From Pantoea sp. CCBC3-3-1 (GTDB lineage Bacteria; Pseudomonadota; Gammaproteobacteria; Enterobacterales; Enterobacteriaceae), in the NCBI RefSeq assembly GCF_007981265.1, contig NZ_CP034366.1, positions 32,305 through 96,304 on the forward strand: DNA of 64,000 nucleotides, read 5' to 3'. Position 1 is the first letter of the stretch. Each line of letters opens with the position of its first letter. Below, piece by piece: positions 16,539-26,130 of this stretch. The translations under genes and the position numbers were made by a program. A model generated the notes under the pieces. The model had not been told where the DNA came from, did not search any database, and worked only from the letters and a program-made list of their open reading frames with translations.

Positions 16539-19500
16539 ATGCCTGGAGATAAAGGCAGATATAGCGAAACGATCGAAGCGTGCAATTCGGTTTCCGATAT
16601 TGTCCGGTTTATTCGTTCGCTGGCCATCATCCGTAAGCCGGTCGCTTTCGGGGTTACAAAAGTGGCGGGCGTCTCAATTGAGCGCACGCGTAAAGAAGCT
16701 AATCAAAAGGCGTTAGAACTGCTTAACACGTTGTCGGACGGAGTGCAGCTCACTGATGAGCAACGGCAGACGCTGGCCGGGTATACCGGTGAGGGTGGGA
16801 TCGGCGGATCCACCCACGAATATTACACCCCACAGCATGTTGCTGAAGGCATGTGGGATCTGATGAAGCTGTATGGTGCAGACGTCGGGAACACTCTGGA
16901 GCCTTCTGCCGGCGCTGGTGTTTTCAATGAGACTAAGCCAAAGGGCACGCTGATCACTGCTGCGGAAATCAGTCAAATATCAGGCCGAATTAACCAGCTG
17001 CTACACCCCGAAGATAACGTGAAGGTTGCTCCCTTCGAAATGTTGGCCTCCGGTACGCCTGATAACAGTTTTGACCACTGTATCGGTAACGTGCCGTTCG
17101 GCGATGCGCGTGGAGATACAATCAACCTGGATAAGGCGTACACCAAAGAAAAAGATATTGGCCGTTACTTCATCCTGCGCCTCCTGGACAAAATCAAGCC
17201 GGGCGGAATCGCGTGCATTATCGTCCCTTATGGCATGACCAGTGGCTCGAGAATGAAGAAGCTGCGCGAGCAGGTCTCCCGTAAAGCTGAGTTCCTCGGC
17301 GCGCACCGCCTGCCGTCCGGCACATTCGAAGAAAATGGCACATCGACGGCGGTAGATGTCTGGGTACTGAAAAAGCATCCCGAAGCTCTGGCCGACATGA
17401 TCATGCAGGCTGATGAACCGTTGCTGACCGCGGCGAATGTGCTCTGGCCAGAGTACATCTTGGGAAAATGGTTTGATCAAGACGGGAAACGCTTCGTCTA
17501 CGGCGAGACTGAAAAGGGTTTCCAGGGGCGCCTGATTATCCGCAATGACCAGATAACCTTCGGAGCACTGAAGGAAAAGCTGATCCACAAATTCGATAGC
17601 CGCATTGACTGGAACATGCTGAATATCTCAGAGCCGCAGATCATGAAGGCCGCGGAAGGAGAACAGCGTCTCATTAACGGTCAGTGGTATGTGCTTGACG
17701 GTGGCCAGTGGGTTCTGGATGTATCTGGCCAGCCGGTTAAGGTTGAGCCAGCCCGGTACGGCATTAGCGATATGTCAGAGCTGAAAGTGGTGCTTGATAA
17801 CCCTGAGTCGCTTCTTGCCCGTAAATGGGATCACATAGAGGCGCTGGTTCAGGACTATCCGCACCTTGCGGACGAGTCCGCGCGCAAGGCTTTGGATTTT
17901 GCTGGTGGCCTGCCTGTTGCACAGCGGGAACGCATATTCCGTGGCGCATTACTGGGGAATCAAATTGGGATTCTACAGGATGCTATTGCCAATAAGTACC
18001 CGGCGGACTATATCGACAGTTTGCGCCAGAGCACGGCCCGACTGGTGGAAAGCGAACTGAAAACCTTTGGCAATCCTAACCAGGGGCGGATCAGCAAAGT
18101 TTCCGGCAACAACAGCGGTGGCTGGCTGAAGTTTCGCGCTTCCATCACCAGCGATGGCCAGTTGTCCGATCTGCTGCAGGGTACGCTATCTGTTGAGGGA
18201 GCCACAGCATACGACTCGACGAGCCATGAGCAGGTTGTCCGCCATCTCTTTAACCAGATAGACCTGGTCCCGATCAGCCTGCAGGAGTTCCGCAGTGCAT
18301 CCACAGCGGTATTGCCGGATGATGACAACGCCCTGCTGGATATTCTTGCCAACACCGACGGCATCGCACTGACGCCATCCGGCGACCTGATACCAATGGA
18401 TCGCGCCACCAGCGGCGATATCGGCATTATCAGCGGGGAACTGAACGGTGTGCTTGGGGTGATCGCTGACGGCCCGCAGAAAAATAACTATCTGCGCCAG
18501 CTGGAGCAAATTAAAGCGCGCCGCAAATGGACAGGCGTTGACGATATTACTTTCTCGCTGGACTCCCGCTGGTTTGACAGATCGCTGGTGCTGGAATTCC
18601 TCCATGAAGCCGGGTATGACGATCTAACTTACGTGCAATCCATTGAGGTGGAAAATGGCGCGCTTGTTTCGGAACAGGGGTATCGCGGCGCGAACGGTGT
18701 GTTTGCCGGTTACCGTTACGGGACAGTGCTCAAAAAGGACAAAGAGACAAACAGTATTGCTCCAACCTATGCCCGTAAGAGCACGGCTGATGGTTTTTCG
18801 ATGCAGTTGGAAAAATACCTCAACGGCGGCAAGCCCGCCGGCGTGAACGGCGAAAGTTATATTGCCCGTATTCGTGATCTGGAAACAGAATTCAATAACT
18901 GGATACGCCAGCATGATGAAATCGACTCCCTGGTTGAACAGTACAACAACGCCTTTAACGCCTACATCCCGTTTGAACAGTCTGAGTCAAGCCTGGGTCT
19001 GAAGGGTATCAGCGGGGAGCGTGTCCCGTTCAGCTACCAGAATCAGGAAGTTCGCCGCCTGTCTGAAGATGGCCGGGGTATCCTGGGATTCGGTACTGGC
19101 TTGGGTAAAACCACGACGGCGCTGGCGCTGGAAGCCTATAACTTTGAGAACGGCCGGAGTACCCGCACGGCGATCGTAGTGCCGAAAGCGGTCTATGAAA
19201 ACTGGTATCACGAAGCCAAGGGGTTTTACAGCGCTGATGCGTTCGCAAACATCCTATTTATTGGGCTCGATCTGCAGCGCGATGACGCTGGCAATGCGCG
19301 ACAGGTTCCCGTACTCGATGAGAGTGGCCAGCCGAAACTTGATGCAGGCGGTGCGCCGGTAACCCGTGATGCCCTGACGCTGTCCAGTTCGGCAACCATC
19401 AAAGCACGCATGAACCAGATCCCGCACTCCAATAATCGTCTGGTGGTGATGAGCAAGGAGCAATACGCGGCGATCCCTATGCGACCCGAGACTATCCGAG

Positions 19501-22500
19501 ACCATGCGCATGACGTACTGTTTGCTCAGGCAGACGCCGGACGCGTGAAAATTGGTACTGATTCCTATCGCGAGCAGAAGAAAAAAGACCGTGTTCTGAC
19601 TGAATATTCCGATACCGGCACCGTAAAAGAACATGACTTCCCGTACTTTGAAGACATGCACTTTGATAGCGTGATCGCCGACGAAGGTCATAACTATCGT
19701 AATAGCTACAGCGCTGGCCGTGAGGCTTCCCAGCTCGCCTACTTGCCAGTGCCAAGCGTGTCACAGTCTGCGCGTGATATGGCGGTTAAGAACGCCTACC
19801 TAATGGCAAAAAATAACGGCCGCGGGCCTGTGCTGCTGACGGCGACACCGGTTGTGAACAGTCCGATCGACGCCTTTAACATGCTTTCCCACTGTGTGAG
19901 CATGGAGGACTGGCATCGCATGGGAATCTTCACCCCTGATGATTTCGTGAAAGAATTTGGGCGTACCAAGCTGTGCGAAGTCATGAAGCTGTCCGGTGAG
20001 GTTGAGCTAAAGCAAGGGCTGATAGGCTTTAAAAATCTCGACGGGCTGCGCGGTATCTTCCACCGCTGGACGACCCTGAAGACCGCGGCGGATGTCGCTG
20101 AGCAGGTGAAAATACCTGACCTGGTGGAGTCCACTGCAGAAGCGCCAATGTCACCTGACCAGTTCGTAGTTTACGAGGAGCTGCGCGAGCGGGCGGAGAA
20201 GCTTTCTAAGGGCCAGGATGACGATGAGGATCCAGAAAATAAAGACACTATTTTCGGCATTATCCGTGATATGGACCGTGTATGTACGGATATGGATTTA
20301 TATAACCGGGTTATCACTTTCCGTTTCCCTGCCGCGTTGAGCGATAAGGTCCGCCAGTTGGTGGCCGACCTGCCGGATAGTGTGGGTGCTGATAGTGACA
20401 ACGAAGAGGAATATGGCACTGCTGGTCAGTACACTGTCAGGGAGGAAGGAGAGTTTTGCACGCTGGTTGTTCCAGAAATGTACGAACCGGAAGTGCTAAA
20501 GCGTATGAGCAAGTTTGGCATTGCCGATCAGAACATGACGCACCCACTGACACCGAAATATTCCGCGCTGGTGGAGAACCTCAAAGCCGGACTGAAACGT
20601 GGCAAACAAATCATCTTCACCGATGAAAAAAGCCAGCACGGAAAGCTCAGGCGTATCCTGGTGGCGCAGTTGGGTATTGATGAGTCTCAGATTGGGATCT
20701 TGAATGCAACGACTGTTGCCAATGCTGGCAAAAAGGGGAAGAAGCCGAAGAAGGTCAAGCCGCCGAAAAACCTCCCGGATGAACCCACTGAAGAGCAGGT
20801 GACGGCCTACTACCAGCAAAAATTACTGTATGACGATTATGTTGCTGTTATCAACGAGGTAAGCCTGGGCGGGCTGGAGCAGATCGCTGCAGACTACAAT
20901 GAGGGACGCTCCCGCGTACTGATCTGCAACAAAAAAGCTGAAGTGGGGATCAACCTGCACAAAGGCACAACGGACATCCACCACCTTACCCTTCCATGGA
21001 CTCCGGCGAGTATTGACCAGCGCAATGGCCGCGGTGCGCGTGTGGGGTCATCACAGGACAGCGTAAACGTGTTTTATTACTGCGGTAGCGGCTCTTTTGA
21101 TGAATTCCGCCTGCGTACCCTGAAACGCAAAAAGAATTGGATTAAAGAAATCCTCACATCTGACAAGTCGCAGATGGACAACGCTGACGCCGGAAATATG
21201 GTGGAAATGCAGCTACTACTGGCCGCTAACCCGGAAGAGCGTGAACGCCGTATCGCGGAGCAGGTATCGAAAGCAAAAGCAGCGGCGACTGCGCGAGCAA
21301 AAGTCCGGGCCACTCAGGATCTGGGCAACTACATTAAAGCGCAGCATGCTGGTGCTGCAAACCTGGATACCGAGCGTGGCAAGGCGTTTGATCTCGACCG
21401 TGCTGCAGAAAATGCAGCTGGTGTACTGGACAAAGTCAGGCGCGAGCTTACCGACCTTCAGCAGGGGATGATGGATGCGCAGGAAAAGCAGAAGGAAGAA
21501 CCCGGAGAACGTTCACATGGGTACAGGATTAAGCGCATTGAGTCCGAAATCCGCACAACGCGGGAATTCCTGACTGCTGCCAGTAAGGCTGATATCAACG
21601 CCCGTTCTGCAGCGGTTAAGCAGCAACGCAAAATTGAACGCCTGAGTAAGGCTGAGTCTGAGATAAAACGCCTGCGGCCAGTTATCAAGAAAGCTCTGGA
21701 TGACGGCTTGCTGGATGTGGATCCTGATGTGCTCGACCACGGTAAAGATATCCTGCTGGTGAACGGGAAGACCTATAAGGTTGGCCAGATCTACAACTTT
21801 AACGTGAATTCCCAGGGCAAATATAACGCCATCTCTTACGCCCGCATCAGTGGCCTGGATTTTGATGCCCGTACGGCCGATCTAATCGGACTGTTCACAG
21901 CCGAAGGTCAAAAAGCAGGTTCAACAAAAAATGTACCTGTAGAGCACTTGGGAACGGAAAGTGATGTGACACTTTCTGAGCTTGAGTTACTGAGCAAAAT
22001 GCAAGGTGGCATGTATATCCAGGCCGTCCCGGAGCTATTAAGTAAAGAACAGTTCTATCACTATCTGAAAATGGGTCAGCTAATGCTCAATGACGGGAAT
22101 ACGATTTGTTACGAGCAGGGTAAATATTCGACCGTTGTCCTCAACAGGCGATCTGCAGGTTACGGGCTGGGTGGCGGGGTTTACCGAGATTCGAACTGGT
22201 ACCGGGATAATGGCCAGAAGCTCATTTATCCTGATCGCAGTGACGAGCAGCTGAAGCAGGCAATAGCCATCAAAGAGCGCCAGAAAGCCGATTTCCGCTA
22301 TTCCTGCAAAGGATTTCTGACAGCATTATTTGGCGGTGACTGGGAAACTGTCATGGCAGGTATTGGTGAGATCGCTGGTCCAGACGTCATCAATGCGGCA
22401 GTGGCAAGGCGTATGAGCGGGCCAATGTTTAGCTATGAAAAGGATTTCCATTCATCCGTATCTAAATTTATCGCTACAGGTGAGGTCGAAGTTCCAAAGC

Positions 22501-23306
22501 TGGCAGGGATGCGCTTTCTGAGCGGGGATATTCCGGCGCAGTACACCAATAGCAATGACTTCGAAAGCGCACTGAAGAGCGCGATCCTGAGCGCGAACGA
22601 AGAAGCGCGGGAGATGCTGGTGTCGGGCAAGGCTCAAAGGGCACAGGCAGACTATGAGCAGTTTGGAAGGGAGGTAGAACAGGGCGTCCTGCCCAGCGAA
22701 ACCCAGGTGCTTCGCGTGCTTGATGGCTACGGCACCATTGAACAGGTATTCGATGGGTATTCCAGCTATCAAAGCCTACAGATGTGCGCTGCCGTGGTGA
22801 TTTTGGGGCTGGCTGATGCATCAGCAGTTACCGCTGATCTCTTGACCAATCCAGCCGGGATCAGGAGCTTCGCAGAAACTGCGGACGTCAGGCTGCAGGC
22901 GATGAATGAGCCGCAAGCGAATCAGCTCAAAGAGAGCTACCAAATCAAGCGAGGACTAATCACGCCTGAAGATATTGCCCAGCGCAAGGAACTGGAAGAG
23001 GCCCGCACCAAGAGCACCTTGGTAGTGGAAAAAATGGAAGATAACACAGGTATCGAGGTGCGCATTAATACCAGCAATGTGCGCAATAAGCGTGGCATTA
23101 ATTTCTCCGCTGGCGGCTGCTTTGGGCTCAGGGATCCGAAAGGCAAAGAAGGTGCGCTTTTCCGCGCCAAAGACGAGTTGAAGGATAAATACGGCGCGAA
23201 GTTCCTCAACAGTTGGAAAGACAATTCAGAGTTTCCCGGCAGTTGGTGGTTGATTCCTTCAAAGTATGACCAGGAAGAAGTTCTAAAAGTTGTGGCAAAA
23301 TACTAA
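16539..23306 (+). CDS. darB: DarB-type N6-adenine methylase/helicase defence-evasion protein
   Basis: The chosen start, ATG 16539 after a GGAGG site, gives 2255 residues, the length I recall for P1 DarB (DdrB). The N-terminus carries a methyltransferase: SAM motif LEPSAGAGVF near residue 120 and catalytic NVPFGD near 184 (the NPPF type). The middle carries an SF2 helicase: GTGLGKTT near 852, DEGH near 1047, TATP near 1100, and QRNGRGARVG near 1495. A long coiled and charged C-terminus follows. In P1 this protein is packaged in the capsid, injected, and protects incoming DNA from type I restriction. It is a single gene with an operator-like motif just upstream. Confidence 0.93.
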   Translation: MPGDKGRYSETIEACNSVSDIVRFIRSLAIIRKPVAFGVTKVAGVSIERTRKEANQKALELLNTLSDGVQLTDEQRQTLAGYTGEGGIGGSTHEYYTPQHVAEGMWDLMKLYGADVGNTLEPSAGAGVFNETKPKGTLITAAEISQISGRINQLLHPEDNVKVAPFEMLASGTPDNSFDHCIGNVPFGDARGDTINLDKAYTKEKDIGRYFILRLLDKIKPGGIACIIVPYGMTSGSRMKKLREQVSRKAEFLGAHRLPSGTFEENGTSTAVDVWVLKKHPEALADMIMQADEPLLTAANVLWPEYILGKWFDQDGKRFVYGETEKGFQGRLIIRNDQITFGALKEKLIHKFDSRIDWNMLNISEPQIMKAAEGEQRLINGQWYVLDGGQWVLDVSGQPVKVEPARYGISDMSELKVVLDNPESLLARKWDHIEALVQDYPHLADESARKALDFAGGLPVAQRERIFRGALLGNQIGILQDAIANKYPADYIDSLRQSTARLVESELKTFGNPNQGRISKVSGNNSGGWLKFRASITSDGQLSDLLQGTLSVEGATAYDSTSHEQVVRHLFNQIDLVPISLQEFRSASTAVLPDDDNALLDILANTDGIALTPSGDLIPMDRATSGDIGIISGELNGVLGVIADGPQKNNYLRQLEQIKARRKWTGVDDITFSLDSRWFDRSLVLEFLHEAGYDDLTYVQSIEVENGALVSEQGYRGANGVFAGYRYGTVLKKDKETNSIAPTYARKSTADGFSMQLEKYLNGGKPAGVNGESYIARIRDLETEFNNWIRQHDEIDSLVEQYNNAFNAYIPFEQSESSLGLKGISGERVPFSYQNQEVRRLSEDGRGILGFGTGLGKTTTALALEAYNFENGRSTRTAIVVPKAVYENWYHEAKGFYSADAFANILFIGLDLQRDDAGNARQVPVLDESGQPKLDAGGAPVTRDALTLSSSATIKARMNQIPHSNNRLVVMSKEQYAAIPMRPETIRDHAHDVLFAQADAGRVKIGTDSYREQKKKDRVLTEYSDTGTVKEHDFPYFEDMHFDSVIADEGHNYRNSYSAGREASQLAYLPVPSVSQSARDMAVKNAYLMAKNNGRGPVLLTATPVVNSPIDAFNMLSHCVSMEDWHRMGIFTPDDFVKEFGRTKLCEVMKLSGEVELKQGLIGFKNLDGLRGIFHRWTTLKTAADVAEQVKIPDLVESTAEAPMSPDQFVVYEELRERAEKLSKGQDDDEDPENKDTIFGIIRDMDRVCTDMDLYNRVITFRFPAALSDKVRQLVADLPDSVGADSDNEEEYGTAGQYTVREEGEFCTLVVPEMYEPEVLKRMSKFGIADQNMTHPLTPKYSALVENLKAGLKRGKQIIFTDEKSQHGKLRRILVAQLGIDESQIGILNATTVANAGKKGKKPKKVKPPKNLPDEPTEEQVTAYYQQKLLYDDYVAVINEVSLGGLEQIAADYNEGRSRVLICNKKAEVGINLHKGTTDIHHLTLPWTPASIDQRNGRGARVGSSQDSVNVFYYCGSGSFDEFRLRTLKRKKNWIKEILTSDKSQMDNADAGNMVEMQLLLAANPEERERRIAEQVSKAKAAATARAKVRATQDLGNYIKAQHAGAANLDTERGKAFDLDRAAENAAGVLDKVRRELTDLQQGMMDAQEKQKEEPGERSHGYRIKRIESEIRTTREFLTAASKADINARSAAVKQQRKIERLSKAESEIKRLRPVIKKALDDGLLDVDPDVLDHGKDILLVNGKTYKVGQIYNFNVNSQGKYNAISYARISGLDFDARTADLIGLFTAEGQKAGSTKNVPVEHLGTESDVTLSELELLSKMQGGMYIQAVPELLSKEQFYHYLKMGQLMLNDGNTICYEQGKYSTVVLNRRSAGYGLGGGVYRDSNWYRDNGQKLIYPDRSDEQLKQAIAIKERQKADFRYSCKGFLTALFGGDWETVMAGIGEIAGPDVINAAVARRMSGPMFSYEKDFHSSVSKFIATGEVEVPKLAGMRFLSGDIPAQYTNSNDFESALKSAILSANEEAREMLVSGKAQRAQADYEQFGREVEQGVLPSETQVLRVLDGYGTIEQVFDGYSSYQSLQMCAAVVILGLADASAVTADLLTNPAGIRSFAETADVRLQAMNEPQANQLKESYQIKRGLITPEDIAQRKELEEARTKSTLVVEKMEDNTGIEVRINTSNVRNKRGINFSAGGCFGLRDPKGKEGALFRAKDELKDKYGAKFLNSWKDNSEFPGSWWLIPSKYDQEEVLKVVAKY

Positions 23307-23318
23307 AATATAAGGATA

Positions 23319-23346
23319 TTGCCGGGTAAATCCGGCAATAATAAAA
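23319..23346 (+). terminator. Hairpin terminator after darB
   Basis: The arms ATTGCCGG and CCGGCAAT are separated by six bases and followed by an AT-rich stretch, immediately downstream of the darB stop. Confidence 0.55.
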
Positions 23347-23350
23347 CACG

Positions 23351-23779
23351 ATGACGTTACAAGACACGTTAAAACCTGACGAGAGCTATCTGGAGGCTAT
23401 TTTACCTGCCGCGCTGGGTGATCGGAATGAAGATAAATTCCTGTCAGATTACCTCAGTGGGCTGAGCCATTGCCTGAATGCAGATCCGCGCTATTACCGT
23501 GGCGTTGGCCCGTGGTGGCCATCGTTGAAGGCGCTGCTGGTGGAGTCGGGTGATTTATCAGCGGGCATTCAGATTGATGATGATATTGCCGAAATATACC
23601 AATATGAGAAACCAGCGTTGATCGCAGTGGCCGCATATCTGTATCAGAGTATGCGCATGACCAATGGTCTGTTGTTTTCTTCAAGCCACCAGCTGGCGCA
23701 ACCCGATACAGAGGACGAGCCATATGAGTTCATCTCATATGATCTTGAGCTGGAGAGCAAAGTAGTCCAGATGGATTAA
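23351..23779 (+). CDS. Hypothetical acidic protein
   Basis: The 142-residue acidic protein has no recognised domain. It has aromatic-rich stretches (PRYYRGVGPWWPSLKALL) and an acidic C-terminus. It lies 44 bp after darB, separated by a hairpin, and 10 bp before the next small gene, so these two probably form a unit. Confidence 0.7.
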   Translation: MTLQDTLKPDESYLEAILPAALGDRNEDKFLSDYLSGLSHCLNADPRYYRGVGPWWPSLKALLVESGDLSAGIQIDDDIAEIYQYEKPALIAVAAYLYQSMRMTNGLLFSSSHQLAQPDTEDEPYEFISYDLELESKVVQMD

Positions 23780-23789
23780 AGGGGGAAGT

Positions 23790-24053
23790 ATGTCGGTCAC
23801 AACTAAACAACGATTTATGGACAAGCGGCGCTTGCAGGAAGAGGCGGAAAAGTATGGCTGTGAAATTGAAACGCACCATCATCGAAGAAAGATTTTCACT
23901 CTTAGAATGGGCGAGCGGTGGACATACGTTAAAGACCCGATGACAGGGCAGCCTATCCAGCGGATGCGCGAGGTACCGATTGATATCTGGAAGCAGGCGA
24001 TCATGAACAGCGCCAATTATCTTCGGTCAGATGCATACAGAGAAGAAAATTAA
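23790..24053 (+). CDS. Hypothetical small basic protein
   Basis: The 87-residue product is basic (TKQRFMDKRRLQEEAEKYG, HHHRRKIF). It shows a beta-hairpin-like WTYVKDPMTGQPIQRMREVPI stretch. Function unknown. It is probably co-transcribed with the 142-residue gene upstream. Confidence 0.65.
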   Translation: MSVTTKQRFMDKRRLQEEAEKYGCEIETHHHRRKIFTLRMGERWTYVKDPMTGQPIQRMREVPIDIWKQAIMNSANYLRSDAYREEN

Positions 24054-24057
24054 ATTT

Positions 24058-24071
24058 TTAGTATTGTATGT
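24058..24071 (+). promoter_or_regulatory. Putative operator (TTAGTATTGTATGT)
   Basis: Two mismatches to the consensus. It lies right after the 87-residue ORF and upstream of the small membrane protein and HTH gene. Confidence 0.6.
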
Positions 24072-24234
24072 CAGATAGCTGTGGTGTACCATTCTGTTTC
24101 GTGTTACGGAACGCGAAACAAGGTTGGGCGCTTTGACAGGTTCAGAAAAAAGCAAGGCTCGCCGAAGCGAGCCCCCGTCAATCCGGGAAGAGGTCGCCAA
24201 ACACATTCCCCGGACATAACAAAAGGATAGTACC

Positions 24235-24405
24235 ATGATTGATTATGTTGGTCGAGATATCGCAGCTCCACGCACCCAGACCCGCAACAAAGCAGTGGAT
24301 ACAGGTGCAGCCAAAGTGAAGTTTGTCCTTCTGAATTTTCCTGTTGTATTCACTGTTTTTTTTATTCTTAATCTCATTCTTGAGCATGCCAGCCACCACG
24401 GCTAA
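24235..24405 (+). CDS. Small membrane protein
   Basis: The 56-residue ORF begins at ATG 24235 with an AGGATAG site. The N-terminal half is soluble and basic. The C-terminal half is one transmembrane helix (FVLLNFPVVFTVFFILNLIL). The leader contains the recurring word GAGGTCGCC (24190-24198) and a strong GGCTCGC/GCGAGCC hairpin (about 24154-24172). It may be a regulator or toxin-like peptide (inference). Confidence 0.55.
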   Translation: MIDYVGRDIAAPRTQTRNKAVDTGAAKVKFVLLNFPVVFTVFFILNLILEHASHHG

Positions 24406-24420
24406 CTCACTGCTCTAACT

Positions 24421-24444
24421 AAAGCGCCCGCGTGGCGCTTTTTT
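24421..24444 (+). terminator. Intrinsic terminator
   Basis: The arms AAAGCGCC and GGCGCTTT have a short loop followed by TTTT. It lies between the small membrane protein gene and the HTH gene. Confidence 0.75.
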
Positions 24445-24460
24445 GTTTATAGGTGACATT

Positions 24461-24703
24461 ATGACTGTTCAACATCCCGGTAACATCCTGCGTAAAGCCC
24501 TGGAGGATGAAAAAATGAGCCTTGCTGCAGCGGCAGAAAAAATCGGGGTAACTAAAGCGACACTTTCGCGGCTGATAAACCAAAAGCAATCTCTGACACC
24601 GGAGTTGGCAATAAAAATTAGTATACTATGTCGAAAACATCCGTTAGTTTTGCTCACCTGTCAAAACGAGCATGACCTTGCCCGCCTTGGGTGGGAAGGT
24701 TAA
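24461..24703 (+). CDS. HigA-like helix-turn-helix regulator
   Basis: The 80-residue product starts at ATG 24461. It has the HigA/VapI pattern HPGNILRKALEDEKMSLAAAAEKIGVTKATLSRLINQKQSLTPELA: an N-terminal helix, then an XRE HTH. No HigB toxin is adjacent, so it acts alone or on phage promoters. An operator-like motif (24618-24631) lies inside the gene near its end and may drive the following genes. The C-terminus after LCRKHPL appears divergent from usual HigA. Confidence 0.75.
   Translation: MTVQHPGNILRKALEDEKMSLAAAAEKIGVTKATLSRLINQKQSLTPELAIKISILCRKHPLVLLTCQNEHDLARLGWEG
24618..24631 (+). promoter_or_regulatory. Putative operator (TTAGTATACTATGT), intragenic
   Basis: One mismatch region relative to the consensus (AC for CT). 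It is inside the HTH gene and about 90 bp upstream of the zinc-finger gene. Confidence 0.5.
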
Positions 24704-24722
24704 CAACTTTACGGATTTACAA

Positions 24723-24968
24723 ATGAGTGACGAACTGGACCGCCTGGCTGATATTGAGCACGGCATTCTGGAAAAACAAATTCAGCGAGCCCGCCTGTCA
24801 TCAAACGCTCAGCTAGTGATTAATGGGTTTTGCTATTATTGTGATGAAAGCTGTGGTCAGCAGCCGTTCTGCGATGAGGACTGCTCCAAGGACTGGCATG
24901 ATGAGCAAGCTGCGAAGGTGCGCAGAGTGGGCGTGAGCAAATCAGGATGGCATGGTGATCAGGTTTAG
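24723..24968 (+). CDS. Small zinc-finger protein (DksA/TraR- or DUF2116-like)
   Basis: I start at ATG 24723, giving 81 residues. A four-cysteine cluster CYYCDESCGQQPFCDEDCSKDW near the middle can bind one zinc. A preceding helix, DELDRLADIEHGILEKQIQRAR, resembles TraR/DksA-type coiled N-termini. Such proteins act on RNA polymerase in some phages and plasmids; others of this shape are of unknown role. It overlaps the start of the VRR-NUC gene. Confidence 0.65.
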   Translation: MSDELDRLADIEHGILEKQIQRARLSSNAQLVINGFCYYCDESCGQQPFCDEDCSKDWHDEQAAKVRRVGVSKSGWHGDQV

Positions 24969-25542
24969 TGACGAATGGCTTACTGCTAATAATCGCGATA
25001 AAGACGGCAAATTGCTGAAAGGCAGGCGGGTCAAACGTGGTGATGGTATCCCGGATGCCACTGCTGGCCATAAGCGGGCGGTAGCGAAGCTTCACCGTCT
25101 GGAAATAGAGCTTGCAGTTTCCCCGCATGCTAAGGCGTTGGCGCAGCTGGCTAAAAATCCCGAAGTACAAAAAAAGAAAGGCCCGGAGCACTGGGATCAG
25201 GTGCGGGTATTCGATTTTATGCATCGGAAGCACCCGGATATTTACGATCTTCTGCATGCGACACCTAACGGCGGAGCCCGCAGTGAAGTTGTTGGCTTTG
25301 ACATGAAAGCGGAAGGGCTAAAAAAGGGTTTCCCTGACGTTTCCCTGCATGCTGCCCGTGGCGTGTATCATGGCCTACATGTAGAGCTAAAAGTAGGCTC
25401 AAACTCCCTGCAAGAAGACCAGAAAAAATGGCAGGCTCGCCTCAGGGCTCAAGGTTACGCTTGTGAGCTTACCAAGGGTTGGGAAGCCATGACCGAAATC
25501 ATCCTTCGTTATTGGTTACTCGAAACAGGGCAAACTCTGTAA
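24952..25542 (+). CDS. VRR-NUC domain nuclease
   Basis: The 196-residue protein has the VRR-NUC core from about residue 85: ATPNGGARSEV, then MKAEGLKKGFPDVSLHAARGVYHGLHVELKVG. This gives the PD...ELK metal centre, followed by SLQEDQKKWQARLRAQGY. Members cut structured DNA such as junctions and flaps and are common beside phage recombination or replication genes. The first 80 residues are basic and specific to this protein. It overlaps the zinc-finger gene by 17 bp. Confidence 0.88.
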   Translation: MVIRFSDEWLTANNRDKDGKLLKGRRVKRGDGIPDATAGHKRAVAKLHRLEIELAVSPHAKALAQLAKNPEVQKKKGPEHWDQVRVFDFMHRKHPDIYDLLHATPNGGARSEVVGFDMKAEGLKKGFPDVSLHAARGVYHGLHVELKVGSNSLQEDQKKWQARLRAQGYACELTKGWEAMTEIILRYWLLETGQTL

Positions 25543-25566
25543 GGATTTTTATAACTAAGCTCCTTA

Positions 25567-25580
25567 TTAGTGTCTTATGT
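25567..25580 (+). promoter_or_regulatory. Putative operator (TTAGTGTCTTATGT)
   Basis: One mismatch to the consensus. It is preceded by ACTAAGCTCC, a word also seen before two other copies (32917 and 49893). A leader with a GGCGCAG/CTGCGCC hairpin (about 25629-25653) separates it from the 134-residue ORF. Confidence 0.65.
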
Positions 25581-25679
25581 CAGTTTTTATGATTTAATTT
25601 TCCCATTCAGAGGGGGCAACCCTCTACAACGGCGCAGTAACACCCTGCGCCGCCTCATTCATACCGTAAAGAGAATCCT

Positions 25680-26084
25680 ATGTGCGATAAACATTGCCTT
25701 CAAGGCGATCAGTGCTCTCCTAACCAATCATTCCGTAAACCTGAAGTTACCGAGCTGCGTCTGTCTGAAGGCGAAACCCTGGTTGTGAAATCCGGTCCTA
25801 CTGAGGTCACTATCTGCAATGGTGAAGTGTCTATCTTCAGTAAAGAAAATGTCTGCTTTGGCATCAAAAATAGCATGACCATGCAAGTAAATGATTATTC
25901 GCCTGCCATGGACATGATGAGCGAGATTATTCGCCAGAATGAATCTCATCAGGAAGCCACCAGTGAACTCTCCGATAACGTGTGGCACGCTCCTGTCAGC
26001 GGCTTTGGCCGTGGTAGTGATTTAACCGCCTGTGAGCCAGAGACCAATTCAGCTACCGGCGAGAAAGATATCCCGTCTTCTTGA
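25680..26084 (+). CDS. Hypothetical protein
   Basis: The 134-residue product has a Cys-rich start (MCDKHCLQGDQC) and a beta-rich middle (VTELRLSEGETLVVKSGPTEVTICNGEVSIF) suggestive of a small jelly-roll or OB-like fold. The tail is hydrophilic. No family recognised. It is expressed behind an operator-like motif and a leader hairpin, and it precedes the polysaccharide cassette. Confidence 0.65.
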   Translation: MCDKHCLQGDQCSPNQSFRKPEVTELRLSEGETLVVKSGPTEVTICNGEVSIFSKENVCFGIKNSMTMQVNDYSPAMDMMSEIIRQNESHQEATSELSDNVWHAPVSGFGRGSDLTACEPETNSATGEKDIPSS

Positions 26085-26130
26085 TTTAGCTGCCCGGTGC
26101 CGCGGTGCCGGGTAATTACGTGTGGTTTAA

